Source of the DNA: Rhyacophila brunnea
Lineage: Eukaryota > Arthropoda > Insecta > Trichoptera > Rhyacophilidae
Direction: 5' to 3'
Length of the DNA stretch: 64,000 nucleotides
NCBI GenBank assembly: GCA_022495005.1
Contig: JAGYXB010000458.1
Span: 186,001 to 250,000 of the forward strand
Under the pieces are notes generated by a model. That model searched no databases. It saw only the letters and a list, made by a program, of their open reading frames with translations, and had not been told where the DNA came from. The position numbers and the translations under genes are program-made. Each line of letters begins with the position of its first letter. The stretch's first letter is position 1. Shown here one piece after another: positions 45,831 to 57,959 of this stretch.

Positions 45831-47221
45831 GGGGGGACATGCTCGTCGAAGGTCAAAATTGAGTTTTTATTGTATTTTCAAACCATGATCCTGGACACTC
45901 CTTAAACGTTGTAGATAATCTATTTATATAATTTTGAAGCCTTATTATCCTTTATAGTTATTTTAAACATTTGATGACTGCATAATGTATTTTTGTTACA
46001 TAAAATAGTATTCTTTTAAACCTCTCGCTCTAATGTTTTAGAATATAGTCATATTTCGGTACATAACTGTGCAGTGGTGTTAAGATTTTTTACATTTATT
46101 AATTTTTAAACGCATTTATAAAACCATTAGTATAATTTATTACGAGATAATTTTTGTAAAATATTCACGATAAAAATTATATTGATAATCTCTGTGATCC
46201 CAAATTTGACAAGAATTAGGCATTTTATTATTCAAAAAATCGGCAAGATCAACACATTTGAAGATGATTCTAAAGATAATTATTATAAGCTATGTCTTTG
46301 GCCATTCAAGTGTGATAAACATCTTATGAATAATGATTGCTTTATAATAATTATTGACCTAAGAATAAGGTAGTGTTTTTTTGAAATACGCCATTTCTTT
46401 TGTCATTCTCCAGTGGTTAAGCTACAACATACGGCCGTAGCCATAAATTGACAAACTATAATTAAAGTAGGGAGTAAAATGATATTGACGCGCGTGTTTG
46501 AACATGTACCGTTTAAAAAAAAAATTAAAAAAATTCGGTTAGGTACATGTTCAAACACACGCGTTAACATAATTTTACTTCTTATTTTAATTATAGTTTG
46601 TCAATTTATGGCTACGGCCGTATGTTGTAGCTTAACCACTGGGGAATGCCAAAAGAAATGGCGTATTTCAAAAAAACACTACCTTATTCTTAGGTCAATA
46701 ATTATTATAAAGCAATCATTATTCATAAGACGTTTATCACACTTGAATGGTCAAAGACATAACTTATAATAAGTATCTTTAAAATTATCTTCAAATGTGT
46801 TAATCTTGCCGATTTTTTGAATAATAAAATGCCTAATTCTTGTCAAATTTGGGATCACAGAGATTATCAATATAATTTTTATCGTGAATATTTTACAAAA
46901 ATTATCTCGCAATAAATTATACTAATGGTTTTATAAATGCGTTTAAAAATTAATAAACGTAAAAAATCTTAACACTACTGCACAGTTATGTACCGAAATA
47001 TGACTATATTCTAAAACATTAGAGCGAGAGGTTTAAAAGAATACTATTTTATGTAACAAAAATACTTTATGCAGTCATAAAATGTTTAAAATAACTATAA
47101 AGGATAATAAAACTTCAAAATTATATAAATAGATTATCTACAACGTTTAAGGAGTGTCCAGGATCATGGTTTGAAAATACAATAAAAACTCAATTTTGAC
47201 CTTCGACGAGCATGTCCCCCC
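45831..47221. mobile_element. 1391-bp near-perfect palindrome flanked by TTAA
   Basis: Arms of about 690 bp are inverted copies, meeting near 46526 in an (A)-rich loop (accgtttaaaaaaaaaatta). The ends are ggggggacatgctcgtcg and cgacgagcatgtcccccc; TTAA is present directly outside both (45827-45830 and 47222-47225). TTAA suggests piggyBac-type integration. It has no transposase. Frames at 46182 and 46479 come from the arms. A smaller relative is at 49867-50410. It is nested in the hAT relic. Confidence 0.92.
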
Positions 47222-47544
47222 TTAAGAATGATATCACGTCAACAGTGTACCTACCTATATAGCAAGTTTAAGAAATTTCGCTATCAAAAGAAATCTCAAT
47301 CGTTGTACTGTTGATATTTGGCTCTGTTGACTAATGAGTTTGCCAACCACTGGGTTAGGCACTCATTTCACAATAAAATATGTAATCATATTATAATAAT
47401 TCATAATTTATTAACACTTCGTGATACATATAATAATACCACACTTCCGTAAGTGGAATTTTTAAATATATTTAGAATAATTGTAACCAGTTACATTATA
47501 AATAAATATTATTGATAATCCCATTCATAGTATTTATATTATCA

Positions 47545-48620
47545 TCATCATCAACCAGGGTTGATTCACCTCGTCTAGCTCCCTCCACTTGTCTTGGTCC
47601 CTAGTTCTTCGCTTTCCACGTACCAACATCCATCGAACTTTATATTTTTGTCTATCTATCGGATTTAGAGTATCCCTGTAGCCAGTGGTGGCCAAACCGT
47701 GGCGCATTGGATGATTACAAGTAGCGCATAGCATCTTTGCGCCTACTTATTCTCTTGAATTAGGTGCCATAACTGAATCCATCTTCATATTTTCAACACC
47801 TGAGTGCTCTCAGTTTAAGTCAAACAGCCTTCTTACTCATCAGTTTGTCCCATTTTTTGACAGTTTACAATAATTGTAGGATGTGATCCATGAAATTGAT
47901 TAAAAGCAAAACATGGTCGCGAATAACTGATTCAAATTTGAAGAATTCTCTATTGCTCTCAGTAACAAATTTAACACCAAACTTTGAAAGACTAACGAAA
48001 TCCAAACGCTCAAAAACCATCCCGCTCAGAGCTCTCTGTCTTTCCTATCACATCTAACAACTGTGGTCCAGGGTTATCTTCACCAAACGAGACTCTCCGG
48101 CAGCTGTAGTACCATCAGCGGGGTCCACGACAGCGATCACCCTCTCGTCCAAGAGATCATTTCTGACTATTGTAGATTGGTGCTCTAATAAACGTGTTTT
48201 TTGAATTGGCATAAATTAATTAATTTAATTGCGTGATTGAGTTATTCCTTTTTCTCCCCTAAGCAAAGCAGATCCAACCCTTATCCCTATTTTCCAACCC
48301 CAATCGTGAATGTAAGAAGGTAGAAAAGGTGCTTGAGTTGTATGGTGCATCTGAACCCGTTTGTGAAAAAACATCGCGCATGTTATGCAAAAGGTTGGCC
48401 ACCCCTGTAGTGTAGACGTTTAGTGCCCTTTAGATACCACTGTATGACGGCATTTATCTAGCGGTTGCCTAGCCCATTGTCATTAATTGATCTGCTTATT
48501 TAACTCTATCACATCGCGTAGATACTCTTGCCTGCTTCCTTATCAATTTGTTTTTTTTTGAATCTTTCCGCGTTATGTTTAGCATGCAATATTCCATACC
48601 ACGGTGTGCTACTCGATAGG
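47545..48620 (-). mobile_element. RTE-like LINE fragment split by a hAT-type element
   Basis: The right half (48413-48620, reverse) gives RGMEYCMLNITRKDSKKNKL and IRKQARVSTRCD; the left half (47545-47681) gives QDKWRELDEVNQPW, the protein end, before (atc)n. These are adjacent parts of the same RTE protein as at 23296-23585, separated here by 47682-48412. Decayed. Confidence 0.75.
47682..48412. mobile_element. Non-autonomous hAT-type element inside an RTE fragment
   Basis: Begins cagtggtggccaaaccgtgg and ends ggttggccacccctg, an inverted pair of the hAT style. It exactly separates two halves of an RTE fragment; the remnant tgtag is shared at both junctions, so the target duplication is only partly readable. 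No transposase motif. Confidence 0.7.
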
Positions 48621-49021
48621 ATACACGAGTATTTATATATATACATGCAATATCTACGAAAATCATAAAAAAATTCAAGATTTTCAGTTAATGGATGTAG
48701 AAAGATTTTTTCTTAATACTCGTAATTTATTGAATATTATAAAGATGATAGCCAGATCGTGTTGTTATATACTTACCACAAAGTGTCAAAATAGAGCCTT
48801 TTAAATGTGACATGTAATGTTGATTGCTTAAACATTCAACATTATATAATATTATTAAATTCCAAATAACAGTAAAGAAATTTTGCATTTTGTAATAAAG
48901 ATAAATTAATTTGAAATCAAGCAAAAAAATATATTCACTTCAGCCATTTGCCCATGCATTTGACCACCCATGCACAATATATTGTAGAATATATTTTTTA
49001 GATTGAATGAAGATTTTTTAT

Positions 49022-49075
49022 ACTTAGGTACCCAATTTCTCTGATAAATTCATCTTAATGTCACTTTTTTTACTG
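49022..49075 (-). pseudogene. Possible relic of a Beat-like exon 1
   Basis: The reverse strand reads cattaagATGAATTTATC, like the start context of the signal exons at 43966 and 10350, and the DNA upstream of the ATG (tttttttactg... and aataaat) resembles that of 43966. After seven codons (MNLSEKL) and one base a gta follows, but there is no hydrophobic core. It could be a shrunken dead exon 1 of a sixth locus, or chance. Low confidence. Confidence 0.25.
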
Positions 49076-49866
49076 AAGAATAAATAAATTTTAATATAGA
49101 CTTAATACAAAAAAAAAATATTTTTAAGAAAATCCCATAAAACTATTATTTAATTATGTTGACTTTTCTTATGTTTAATATAAATAATAACAAACTTGGT
49201 AAAAATATGTTAAATTAATTTGATAACTCCATAAAAAGTATACCTTATAATAATATTGTCAGTTTGGTGTTAATAAAATATGTTTATATTATTATTATTA
49301 TCACAATAAAAACAGTATTATAAAAATATTGATATTATGATAACACGGCTTGACCTCTGCATTGATATCGCAGAACCAATAATTATTGCCTATATAGTAC
49401 TCATTTCACAGTGACGTGCTGTTCATAGATGCTGAGAGTGTGGAGCATTACCAGAAACAATCGAAATATTATGTACTCTGAAGATATTTATCGTTTATTA
49501 TAATAGTAGGTACCTATATTTTATTAAATTTTACTTCTCTTCTTACATTAATAACACAAGTGTATATAGTGAAGCTAGCAATATGCAATAACTTAGTCCA
49601 TTCTACTGCATTGACCATCCGCCAAGATTTAATTAGGTACAAACTACTAAATAGAGAATAATATTCATAATATATTATATCAAATAGTTACTCCATTTAA
49701 ACAAGTAAAAGTTACCGCATGCCACTGGTTCAGGGGTTGGCAACATTTTTACATTTTGAAAATCTAAATATTATGACTAGCATGGTGATTTAGATGTTTT
49801 CAAGAAGTATCGATATAATGTTACGTTATACGAGAGGGTGACCTATTAGAAAGATTGACATGTTAA

Positions 49867-50410
49867 GGGCGGACGTGCTCAGCGTGGGTCAAAATGGAGC
49901 TTTTTTCTATTTTCAAAGCATGATCCTGGACATACTTTAAACGTTGTAGATAATATATTTATATAATTTTGAAGCCTTATTATCCTTTATATTTATTTAC
50001 ATTTTGATGATCAGATAAAGTAATTTTATACGTAAAATAGATTTTTAAATTTTCTCGTTCTAATCGTTTTAGAATACAGTCATATTTCAGTACACGTCAA
50101 GATAACTATACTGATGGTTTTATAAATGCGTTAAAAAAATTAATAAATGTAAAAAATCTTAACACCACTGCACAGTTATGTACTGAAATATGACTATATT
50201 CTAAAACATTAGAGCGAGAGGTTTAAAAGAACATTATTTTATGTAATAAAATACTTTTTGCAGTCATAAAATGTTTAAAATAAATATAACGGATAATAAG
50301 GCTTTAAAATTATATAAATAGATTATCTACAACGTTTAAGGTATGACCAGGATCATGCTTTGAAAATACAACAAAAGCTCCATTTTGGCCTACGCTGAGC
50401 ATGTCCCCCC
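49867..50410. mobile_element. 544-bp relative of the TTAA palindrome, internally deleted
   Basis: Left end gggcggacgtgctcagcg after TTAA (49863-49866); right end gctgagcatgtcccccc followed by ctaa. The interior matches arms of 45831-47221 (gatcctggaca, aacgttgtagataat, tgactatattctaaaacatt). The central part of the palindrome is missing. An overlapping 75-codon minus-strand frame is not a gene. Confidence 0.85.
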
Positions 50411-50702
50411 CTAAGCAGCGAAAAAAATATAATAAAAATAGGAGGGGCACGTGAGTATTAAAACTCTTATTTAGTATTTCTCTTGCGCGTTGACAGTCGA
50501 CTGATAATCTGCCACGGAATATTAAATGTGGCTGCAATGTTTAGTAACGGATTTACCGCGACGTAATTTCAGCGACGGAACTTCCGTCTAGTGTGGGTCT
50601 AGCCTTAGTCGTCTATCTACGTGGCGGCTATGAGAAATATATTTACAAAATTCAGCTCAACTCAGTTGGTCCGAGGATTGACTTATACTTACCCATTATA
50701 AG

Positions 50703-50953
50703 ATTAAGGCTATACCTCAGCTGAGGCATGGTTTAAAAAGATTGTGACTAGACGATGCGCGGAATGCGGGACGCGGGTGCAAATGACGGAAGCCAAACGA
50801 AATATATTTTTTCATAAAAGTTCAACATGCGTCCTTTTTATGTTATGTTTAATATTATATTCATAATAATAATAGTATATTCATTGACATGTTTTCTTTT
50901 TTAAGTACATACGTAAAGTTTTTTAGTCATCTTTACACGATTTAAGAATATTT
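50703..50953 (-). repeat. Dispersed repeat family H, copy 2 (inverted)
   Basis: Reverse complement of 41352-41600, with shared taaggctatacctcagct, attcattgacatgttttc and acacgatttaagaat. It is non-coding. Confidence 0.65.
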
Positions 50954-51289
50954 TCATCCGACGCCATGACAAAACAAATCGACGTGCAGACGCCTCGACT
51001 ATCACTCTCCGAATGACAATACGGCCGTAATTTCGTTCTACATACAGTTAAAAATTATTTTCCGTTTCATTTATGTACGCTCTTAAACAGCAGATGTAGT
51101 AGACAAAACTGGTCCATATCGTAAATTAAATTATGTTGACTAAGAACATTCCATTATATTTGTAATATTATAGATACTCTCGATGGAAACTACAAAAAAG
51201 TTTATTTAGTTATTGATACCTATTGGTGCTTGATGGAATTTAAATTTAAATGTTGTCATATTATTGTAATTTAAACATTTCTAGACCCT

Positions 51290-51440
51290 GGTTACGGGCA
51301 CTATGCACACCCACCTAAGGTAAATTCATACAGACAACGAAGACAGTGGATGTGCATGGTACCTAATGATGCCGAAAAGTGAAAACGGGTCACAAAAAAC
51401 GACTCAAACGGAAAACTCATAATACAAAACTTAAATCAAA
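51290..51440 (+). repeat. Dispersed repeat family D, copy 3 (hammerhead-like motif)
   Basis: Contains ctaatgatgccgaaaagtga at 51363 followed by aaacgggtcac. Compared with 6726 the pair gcga/tcgc has become gtga/tcac, a compensatory change in a possible short stem. The first G of the core ctgaNga is A here. Confidence 0.4.
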
Positions 51441-51626
51441 TAAATAAAATATTTATACAAATCAAAATATCCTTTTTTGGATGAATTATGATTTTAATTA
51501 GTATGAGAGTTTGTGAATTATTGTCATAATATAGACTGAAAATAATATTGAGCAATGAATAACTCTGCTAGGATAAATATAAAAATCCAAAACTTATGCT
51601 CAAAAGTCTATGTGTATATTTGTAGG

Positions 51627-52300
51627 GTCAATACCCTACCATCCAGCATGACTTGGCAGGAAACCATTAATTTATAACTACAATCTATCTTGCAACATAA
51701 TATTGTTAAAATTCCAAAACAAGCGATTTATGTGAGTCAATCAAATTTCAACAGAAAGCTAATTTAACAAAATAATTCAGTAATCAATAATATTGCAAAT
51801 TAAGAAATAATGCTATGTGATATGCACAAAAGTTGTTTGTATGAAATCAATCTTACGCAATCATTAAAACTGCATAATTGTTCAAATTAAAATCAATTGT
51901 TTATAATTTATGAACAAACGAATCATGCATTGCACAATAAAACTCATAAGCATGATTATCAAAAATATTCAAGTACCTAGTTGATAGCAGCATTTTGTAT
52001 TGTATCGAATCAATATAAAACACTGGGTAGAAGAAAGCAACATGGTCATTCAGTTATCAAAGATTTAACCGCAAGGTTATTGTTCCGCTTTGCCCGATCG
52101 ATCTCGCAATTCATCAGAACGCATACTCGTGATTTCACACATCTAAATTATAATCTGTAAACTTATCTGTAATAATGAAATCAATATTTATTTGATAATA
52201 AAACCAGGGTTAATTTCTTTCACGCACCAAATTCTGATTTATTCATTGGAGTCAACCTACCCTCCGGATCCCTATTCCATCTCACTTCTAAATATTTATA
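51627..52300 (-). repeat. Dispersed repeat family B, copy 2 (uninterrupted, inverted)
   Basis: Reverse complement of the 7418-8874 copy without its LINE. The empty site reads gaattattttgttaaattag on the reverse strand. It shows that the family is about 0.67 kb long and non-coding. Confidence 0.78.
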
Positions 52301-53977
52301 CAAAATTTTCAAACGTCACTGTGTTATTATATTAGGTACCTACCTATATTATAGCTATTATTATACCTATATTGTAGTTGTAGTTTATAAGTTGTTTTCA
52401 TTAATTAGGCCACCGATATATATGAGAAGTATATTTTGAACTTGTTCCACTTAAAAAAAATTGGCAAACGCCAAAAAACTATTTGCGGTGTTGATGTAAA
52501 CTTGTGTTTTTTGTATTGGAATAAGTTAGTTTTGTAACTAACACCGATTAGTTACAGTTAGTAGAAGTTGATTTTTATACTGGATTGAATGCTATTAGGT
52601 TCTTCTATACAAAAAATACTTGTTTTATCCTTTTAATTGTGACATTCATAACTAATTTTCGTCAAGTAGTGGAATAAGTTCACTTTGAAAATACACCTTT
52701 TATTATTATAAAAATAATAAATGAAAGGACAGTTTAAAAATAAAATAGATACACACAATATTTTATTTATTCACTTTTATAAATAAATTTATTTAATAAA
52801 TAATAATATGTGCAATAAATTACAATCTTACATCCTGACTCTGTAGACGATACATAATATTATTATTATTTTATTATCATTATATTCGTTTTTATTTTTT
52901 ATAAAACAATACATGATATGTGATTAAAATGAATATTACATGTTAATAATAATTACTAAAATTTAGTGACTTTGAGTCTAATAACATTTCATAGAAAAAT
53001 ATGTTAAATCCTAATTATAATAATTTTACAATAAATATCACCTTTCACTACGTAAGAACAAAAATAACTCATAGCAATTATTGTTTATATTAAATTAATA
53101 GTCAATAATAATTTAGTAAACGGTTCAAACATTAAACTTATAATTCAGCCTGGTAAAATTATGGCTTTTCTATAGAGACAAAATATTTAAAAAAAAAAAT
53201 GTTTATTTATTGTATATTAAACTGAAAAAACTTAAATTTCAAATGATATAATTCACTAAGAAAAACTAAGAAAAATTCACATGAAAGTTTAGAAGAGAAA
53301 TGAAGAATTACTATTTTTATTAACCTGTACGCTATTTATTTGAACAAACATTATCTACAATGAATCTCAAAAATCAATTATCTGCACGATAAAAAATATT
53401 GACAGGCAGTTTCAGGTACATTTCCCACACGACCACTAATTATAGTTTCACCCCTTCTGTTCACCGCTAGCGTCACAACTATAATTATTATTTATACGCT
53501 ATAAATACGTGTCTGTGGGAAGATTAAAACTCAGAGATGGACTCAACGATCGGCGCAGCGAGTCGCAGGTGCTCCACACAGCAACGCCGTGTGTATTAAC
53601 GTCTGATTCAAGACTTATGAGAATTTGAATCATATAAATCTTCGATTAGCAATCGTGTCTGCATGTAGCCTTAAGGAATTCAACAACTAAAATATTTACT
53701 CATGATATTGAAAAAAACTATTAAATAAACAAAACATTTGCTTTATATAATTTATTAACTGCTTATATTGTTTTTCATGCAATAAAAGACATCTATCGAA
53801 AAATTGATTTAGCATTCTGTTTTTCGCTTCAGAAAAAACGCATATAGATATCCGATTTAAATAATATACTTACATAGGAATATTTTCGTACAATGAAATT
53901 ACTTAAATTTGTGAGTTGTTTTATTTTTATTGGATAATATTTTGTTACTGTGAAAGTTATGTATAATTGTGCACTTT
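52301..53977. other. AT-rich, no further gene; includes probable 3' UTR of locus X
   Basis: The stretch directly below the stop of X at 53978 should hold its 3' UTR. GC-richer bases at 53400-53620 show no coding pattern. No element was recognised with confidence. Confidence 0.35.
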
Positions 53978-54153
53978 TTAACCAATGAGTGTAGATCGCA
54001 GATCCTTACTTAACTCTTTTGTTTCATATTCAGTGTAATCAAAACTTATATCATCATATTCATAAGCCATCATAATTAAATAAACTACTGCCAGGATAGT
54101 AAGAATGTAAATATTTCCCAGGAGAGTCCCCGCCGTCACTGCGCCAGAAGTAA
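53978..54153 (-). CDS. Beat-like locus X, terminal exon 6 (transmembrane anchor)
   Basis: Acceptor tctcgcag, two bases plus 57 codons and TAA. It begins TSGAVTAG, then a hydrophobic helix LLGNIYILTILAVVYLIMMA, followed by an acidic tail (YEYDDISFDYTEYETKE) and ending LRSTLIG. It is a single-pass anchor with a short cytoplasmic tail. The phase-1 start fits exon 5 of X (55975). X would be a membrane protein, unlike its neighbours V, Z and Y. Confidence 0.85.
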
Positions 54154-54524
54154 CTGCGAGACAACATTTTTTTTTAATTAATTCTAAATAGGAATATTAC
54201 CAAAATTTTATAATAGATTTTTATATTCATGTTATTTATAATATTATACTTATAGATTTGATATACTTCAAAAAGATGAACCAGGTAGGATATTTCACTG
54301 CCCAGGTGAGTCACTCTTTTCCTTTGAGCTATTGGTCCATACATAAGTCACGTGTGTGAATTAGTTATAATAATATATTATACACTATTGGTGGTGTTTT
54401 ACTCTATTTTTTCTAAAATGTATTTTTCTGAGGTTTTTCAAAATCATTTTCGACAATAGCCAAATTTATAACAATAGGTATATTGAAAAAATTCAATATA
54501 TTATATTTTCGGGAATGGGACGAT

Positions 54525-54888
54525 TGGCCTCCGGACAATTGAGGACACGTGTAGACGAGGTATTTTAATCAGTTTCTATCTACTGTTTAGTAGTTTGAAT
54601 TCATTTTACTCTTAACATAATGTATTCTTTATCGCGTTGAGAATTATCATGCCTAAGGCTTTATATAAAATAAAAAACTCTTTTTTCGTTGAAACTTAAA
54701 CATATGCACGATTAAATCATTGTTTACGTCTGCATATTTACATTCTCACAAACTATTAAATCATAATATAATCATTGAAATATAAATAATAATATTGAAT
54801 ATTTTTTTAAAGTACCTATAAGTACCTAACGTCTATTTATTTTCGAATTCCGTGGCGTCTAGTTGTCCGGTGCCAAATCGTCCTAGAC
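54525..54888. mobile_element. MITE family E, copy 2
   Basis: Direct relative of 23701-24113 (shared tagacgaggtattttaatca, catgcctaaggctttatata, gtccggtgccaaatcgtcct). Both copies lie in introns of Beat-like genes or next to their exons (here between X exons 5 and 6). Confidence 0.65.
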
Positions 54889-55559
54889 CCATATTTTCGC
54901 ATTTAAAAAAAATGTTATATACATTATATATATTCACAACATAAAAATAATGTTTTATGCAATATAGTACACACAATATTATAGATCCTGTATTTACCAT
55001 TTTCATGCTGAGGTGCATAACCTTTTTATCAGTAGGTCAGGTATATATTTTTCATAATAATTATTTACATAATATACTACAAGTGTCACGGTCATATTCT
55101 ATTTTCTGATATATTATCAGATATTTCTCATCTATAATGCAATAAATATGTTATCCTAACAACTTCACGAATGTATTTTTCTGTACTACAGAACTACGAG
55201 CAGATGATAACATTCTAGCGTCTTTAACACGTGCACATATACAAACTGTTTCAATTCCTATTATATTCGTGTTTACCTTATTACTAAACGTTTGTCTTTT
55301 ACCTATATCTGAGTACCCACCTAATATATAAACATATATAATATGACTATATCCGATCATAAGAATATCATATGCAATCCAAAAATATCTCTCACGGAGT
55401 GGAGATTTGTATTAACCGTTTTTTACGAGAAATGGATGTTAGCCATTTGCCTAACCTATTCTGACTCCAAATACAAATAATTGAGTGTCTCTTTAAGCTG
55501 ACTCGTTCACCACTCGGCCATCAAAGTCATTACTAGATCTAAAAACTAGTATACCTACT

Positions 55560-55920
55560 GTAATAGTTTACATACATAATTTTGAAAACAATCTACAAAT
55601 ATATTATAACCAATAGAAAAAATCTTGTTTCAAAAAGTAAGACACACCGCGTCGAGCCTGCATCTTTCCGGTTTCGCACCCACGCACATAGACCACTATG
55701 CTAAAGGCGCCATACTAAATTGCGTCAAATTTTAACTAATAAATGGCTCTTAATACTCCCTGAAGCGTTTTCTAAATTGAACTAATAGTGGCGATTGGCT
55801 TTTGCATTTTAAATTAAAGTAGGTATTACCTTAATTACTAAATTATGTATGTTTAATAATTAGAGTGTTACATTCTTAAATATTGTGAATTATTCGTTGA
55901 ATAAAAAAATAGTTAATCGT
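55560..55920. repeat. Inverted-repeat family F with tRNA-like module, copy 3
   Basis: Left: cataattttgaaaacaatct, aaaagtaagacacaccgcg and a reverse tRNA-like stretch with catagaccactatgctaaag. Right: agagtgttacattcttaaat, ttgtgaattattcgttgaat, the inverted end block. In this copy both terminal blocks are visible, about 0.36 kb apart. Confidence 0.6.
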
Positions 55921-55974
55921 AATAGTTTAGTTTCAGGCATATTAGTATAAACGTAAAATATTATTGTCTCTTAC

Positions 55975-56173
55975 TTCTTTCTGGTTTGGGATCAATCAGC
56001 GCAGAATAGGACGCAGTAGCACTTTCCACGTACAATGGATGAAGCTGCGCCAAACACCTCAGTACGAGGCGACCATTCCGGAAGTGGAACGGCGCAAGTG
56101 GAACTGACACTGCAACTTCACTCCACTCCTTATGATCCCCTGACTCATGGGTGTAGCGGGATGCCAGAGACAT
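55975..56173 (-). CDS. Beat-like locus X, exon 5 (second half of Ig domain 2)
   Basis: Acceptor tttttaatag, 199 nt (66 codons plus one base), donor agaa/gtaaga. It encodes MSLASRYTHESGDHKEW, SVPLAPFHFRNGRLVLRCLA and LHPLYVES, the last strands of Ig domain 2 with its second cysteine. It ends KPER. The first Met is internal, since phase 0 continues from exon 4. GC content is higher than in V, Z or Y, a sign of a more conserved gene. Confidence 0.9.
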
Positions 56174-56559
56174 CTATTAAAAAAATATAAGTAATTACCA
56201 TTGGCATCATCAATATTAGTTTCCTTTAAACGAAGATAGAGCAACATAAATAAAACGATTATCTAGAGTTCAGGAATCTTAAGGCGCTTTATATTTTGTA
56301 TTTTTTGCATTAAAATGTTTGTGATGTTCTCTTTTTCCTTCAATGATTTACTGAATTTCTAAATAATTGGCTAACAACATCATAATACTCTGTAAAGATT
56401 CATAATTATTGTATATACCCGTGTATATGCTGTGCCTAAAGTATAAGGTAAAAAGTTTGAACTTGGATAAATCCACAAAATTACTCTCTAAGTTGATTCT
56501 GATACTACGGCAGAAGACTATTCCATGACTCCTACGAATTTTAGTTAACATCACTTAGT

Positions 56560-56715
56560 GCCTCTTAGATTGAAGACCACTGGATGGCTAGATTTCATTT
56601 TCCACCGATTATATCTTCACCTAGGGATATGTTTGGATCATCAGTGTTTCACCAAGTTGCTGACTTCTATTACATTGACTCTTATCTGCATCCTTCTAGA
56701 CTATTATATCCTAAA
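56560..56715 (-). mobile_element. Short RTE-like LINE remnant
   Basis: Parallels part of 23430-23590 base by base with many changes (accactggatg, then ctattacattgac for ctatcacatcgc, ctgcatccttc for ctgcttccttgc). Too decayed to translate. Confidence 0.5.
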
Positions 56716-57766
56716 TAAATAACATTTAAAGACCATAGAAGTTCCAGGTGTAAAAACACCAAAATAGCTATCAACTTTTAATATTAAAGTTAGGATTCAC
56801 ATTCACATAGATAATTATACTGGGTACAAATCAGGGGGAATCTTCCAATAACACATGAAAACAATGGTTTGGGATGTTCTAAAGTTTTTTGTATGTAGTT
56901 TGATGCTATTTCGTTCTTGAGATATTAGCGTTGTCTGTTTTATTATGTGAAACGACTCATACTTCCAACCATTGGGCATATTATGTAATGGCTTTGTTAT
57001 TTTACGTACAGTGGACAAAGTCTGAGTAGCTTACGGATAGAGAAGCCAACTAATGAAGCCGTTGATTTTTTTGGCGGAAGATCGATTCTGGGTTGGGTAA
57101 TATTGAAGATTATACAAAATTATAACTCGCCCATAGATAAAGCCGTCCTAGATTTTTTTTCAGTTACCTACCACGTCCTACCTTCTGTCAACTGGCACCT
57201 TTTGCCTATGGCATCTTTATATACTGGATACTTGTGTATACGGTACGCCTAACTTACATATTTCCATATTTTATTCCACTTCATATTCATGTATTTCTAT
57301 TATATCTTATTTCATCATGCATTTTTTAGCACTGATAACACATATTTATTAAACAAGTGTCGCTACTTTTCGAGTGTGGTGAGATTCATGCCGCGTACCA
57401 TGTTTTTGCATGACTAATTCTGTAATTTTGTTTTTAAAAAATTTTTCTTCTTGTCATATGATTATAATATATTATTATCTTATTTGCTATTGAAAAATTT
57501 ATGCTTTAAACAGAATGCTAATTTACTGTGAAGAAACTATTCAGACTCGTGAATGGACTCCATGCGAGTTTTGTTCTGTAAGCAATCTCTTCACAGATGT
57601 CTCCAATTAACGACGTAGACATAGTTTTTGGCACTCTTATTTTGAGTGTAATAGATTTGATTGCAAATTATATCAGGTTAATAAGCAGTTTATCATTTTA
57701 AAAAAATATTCAGTTATACTTAAGTAATTAGTTTAACAATAATCATAATATCTAAATATTACATAC

Positions 57767-57900
57767 CACTTGATTGTTGATCAAGAATGTCAAATTGGCA
57801 GCAGGGTGTGATGGTCCAACTGAGCAATTGGCTTGCAGCAGATCACCTGGACCATAGTCGTTTCTCTCTGCATGGATTACTGGTCCAGAAGAAGGGAGCT
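57767..57900 (-). CDS. Beat-like locus X, exon 4 (first half of Ig domain 2)
   Basis: Acceptor catcaacag, 134 nt, donor gtg/gtatgt. It encodes ELPSSGPVIHAERNDY then GPGDLLQANCSVGPSHPAAN and LTFLINNQV. This is the first cysteine strand of Ig domain 2 with the Beat PAA-x-L motif. Intact, phase 1 in and 0 out. Confidence 0.92.
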
Positions 57901-57959
57901 CTGTTGATGATGAAAAAAAACACGTAATGTGGACTCGGTTCGAAAGAATAGTGCATAAC

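Larger units (their letters stand above)
44219..47352 (+). mobile_element. Old hAT transposon (GTF2IRD2/ZBED-like), containing a palindromic element
   Basis: The left end cagcggtcgccaaac and right end gtttgccaaccactg are inverted repeats. Flanking 8-mers AGTTAGAC and GGTTAGGC agree at 6 of 8 positions, as for an aged target duplication. The left subterminal ggctcgcgagccacatgtgg and right ggctctgttgactaatgag are characteristic of this hAT group. The transposase relic is at 44340-45740; 1.39 kb of the right part is the later insertion at 45831-47221. Confidence 0.88.

Noticed and set aside
46182..46769. 63- and 96-codon frames
   Set aside because: They fall on the arms and centre of the 1.39-kb palindrome and have no domain.
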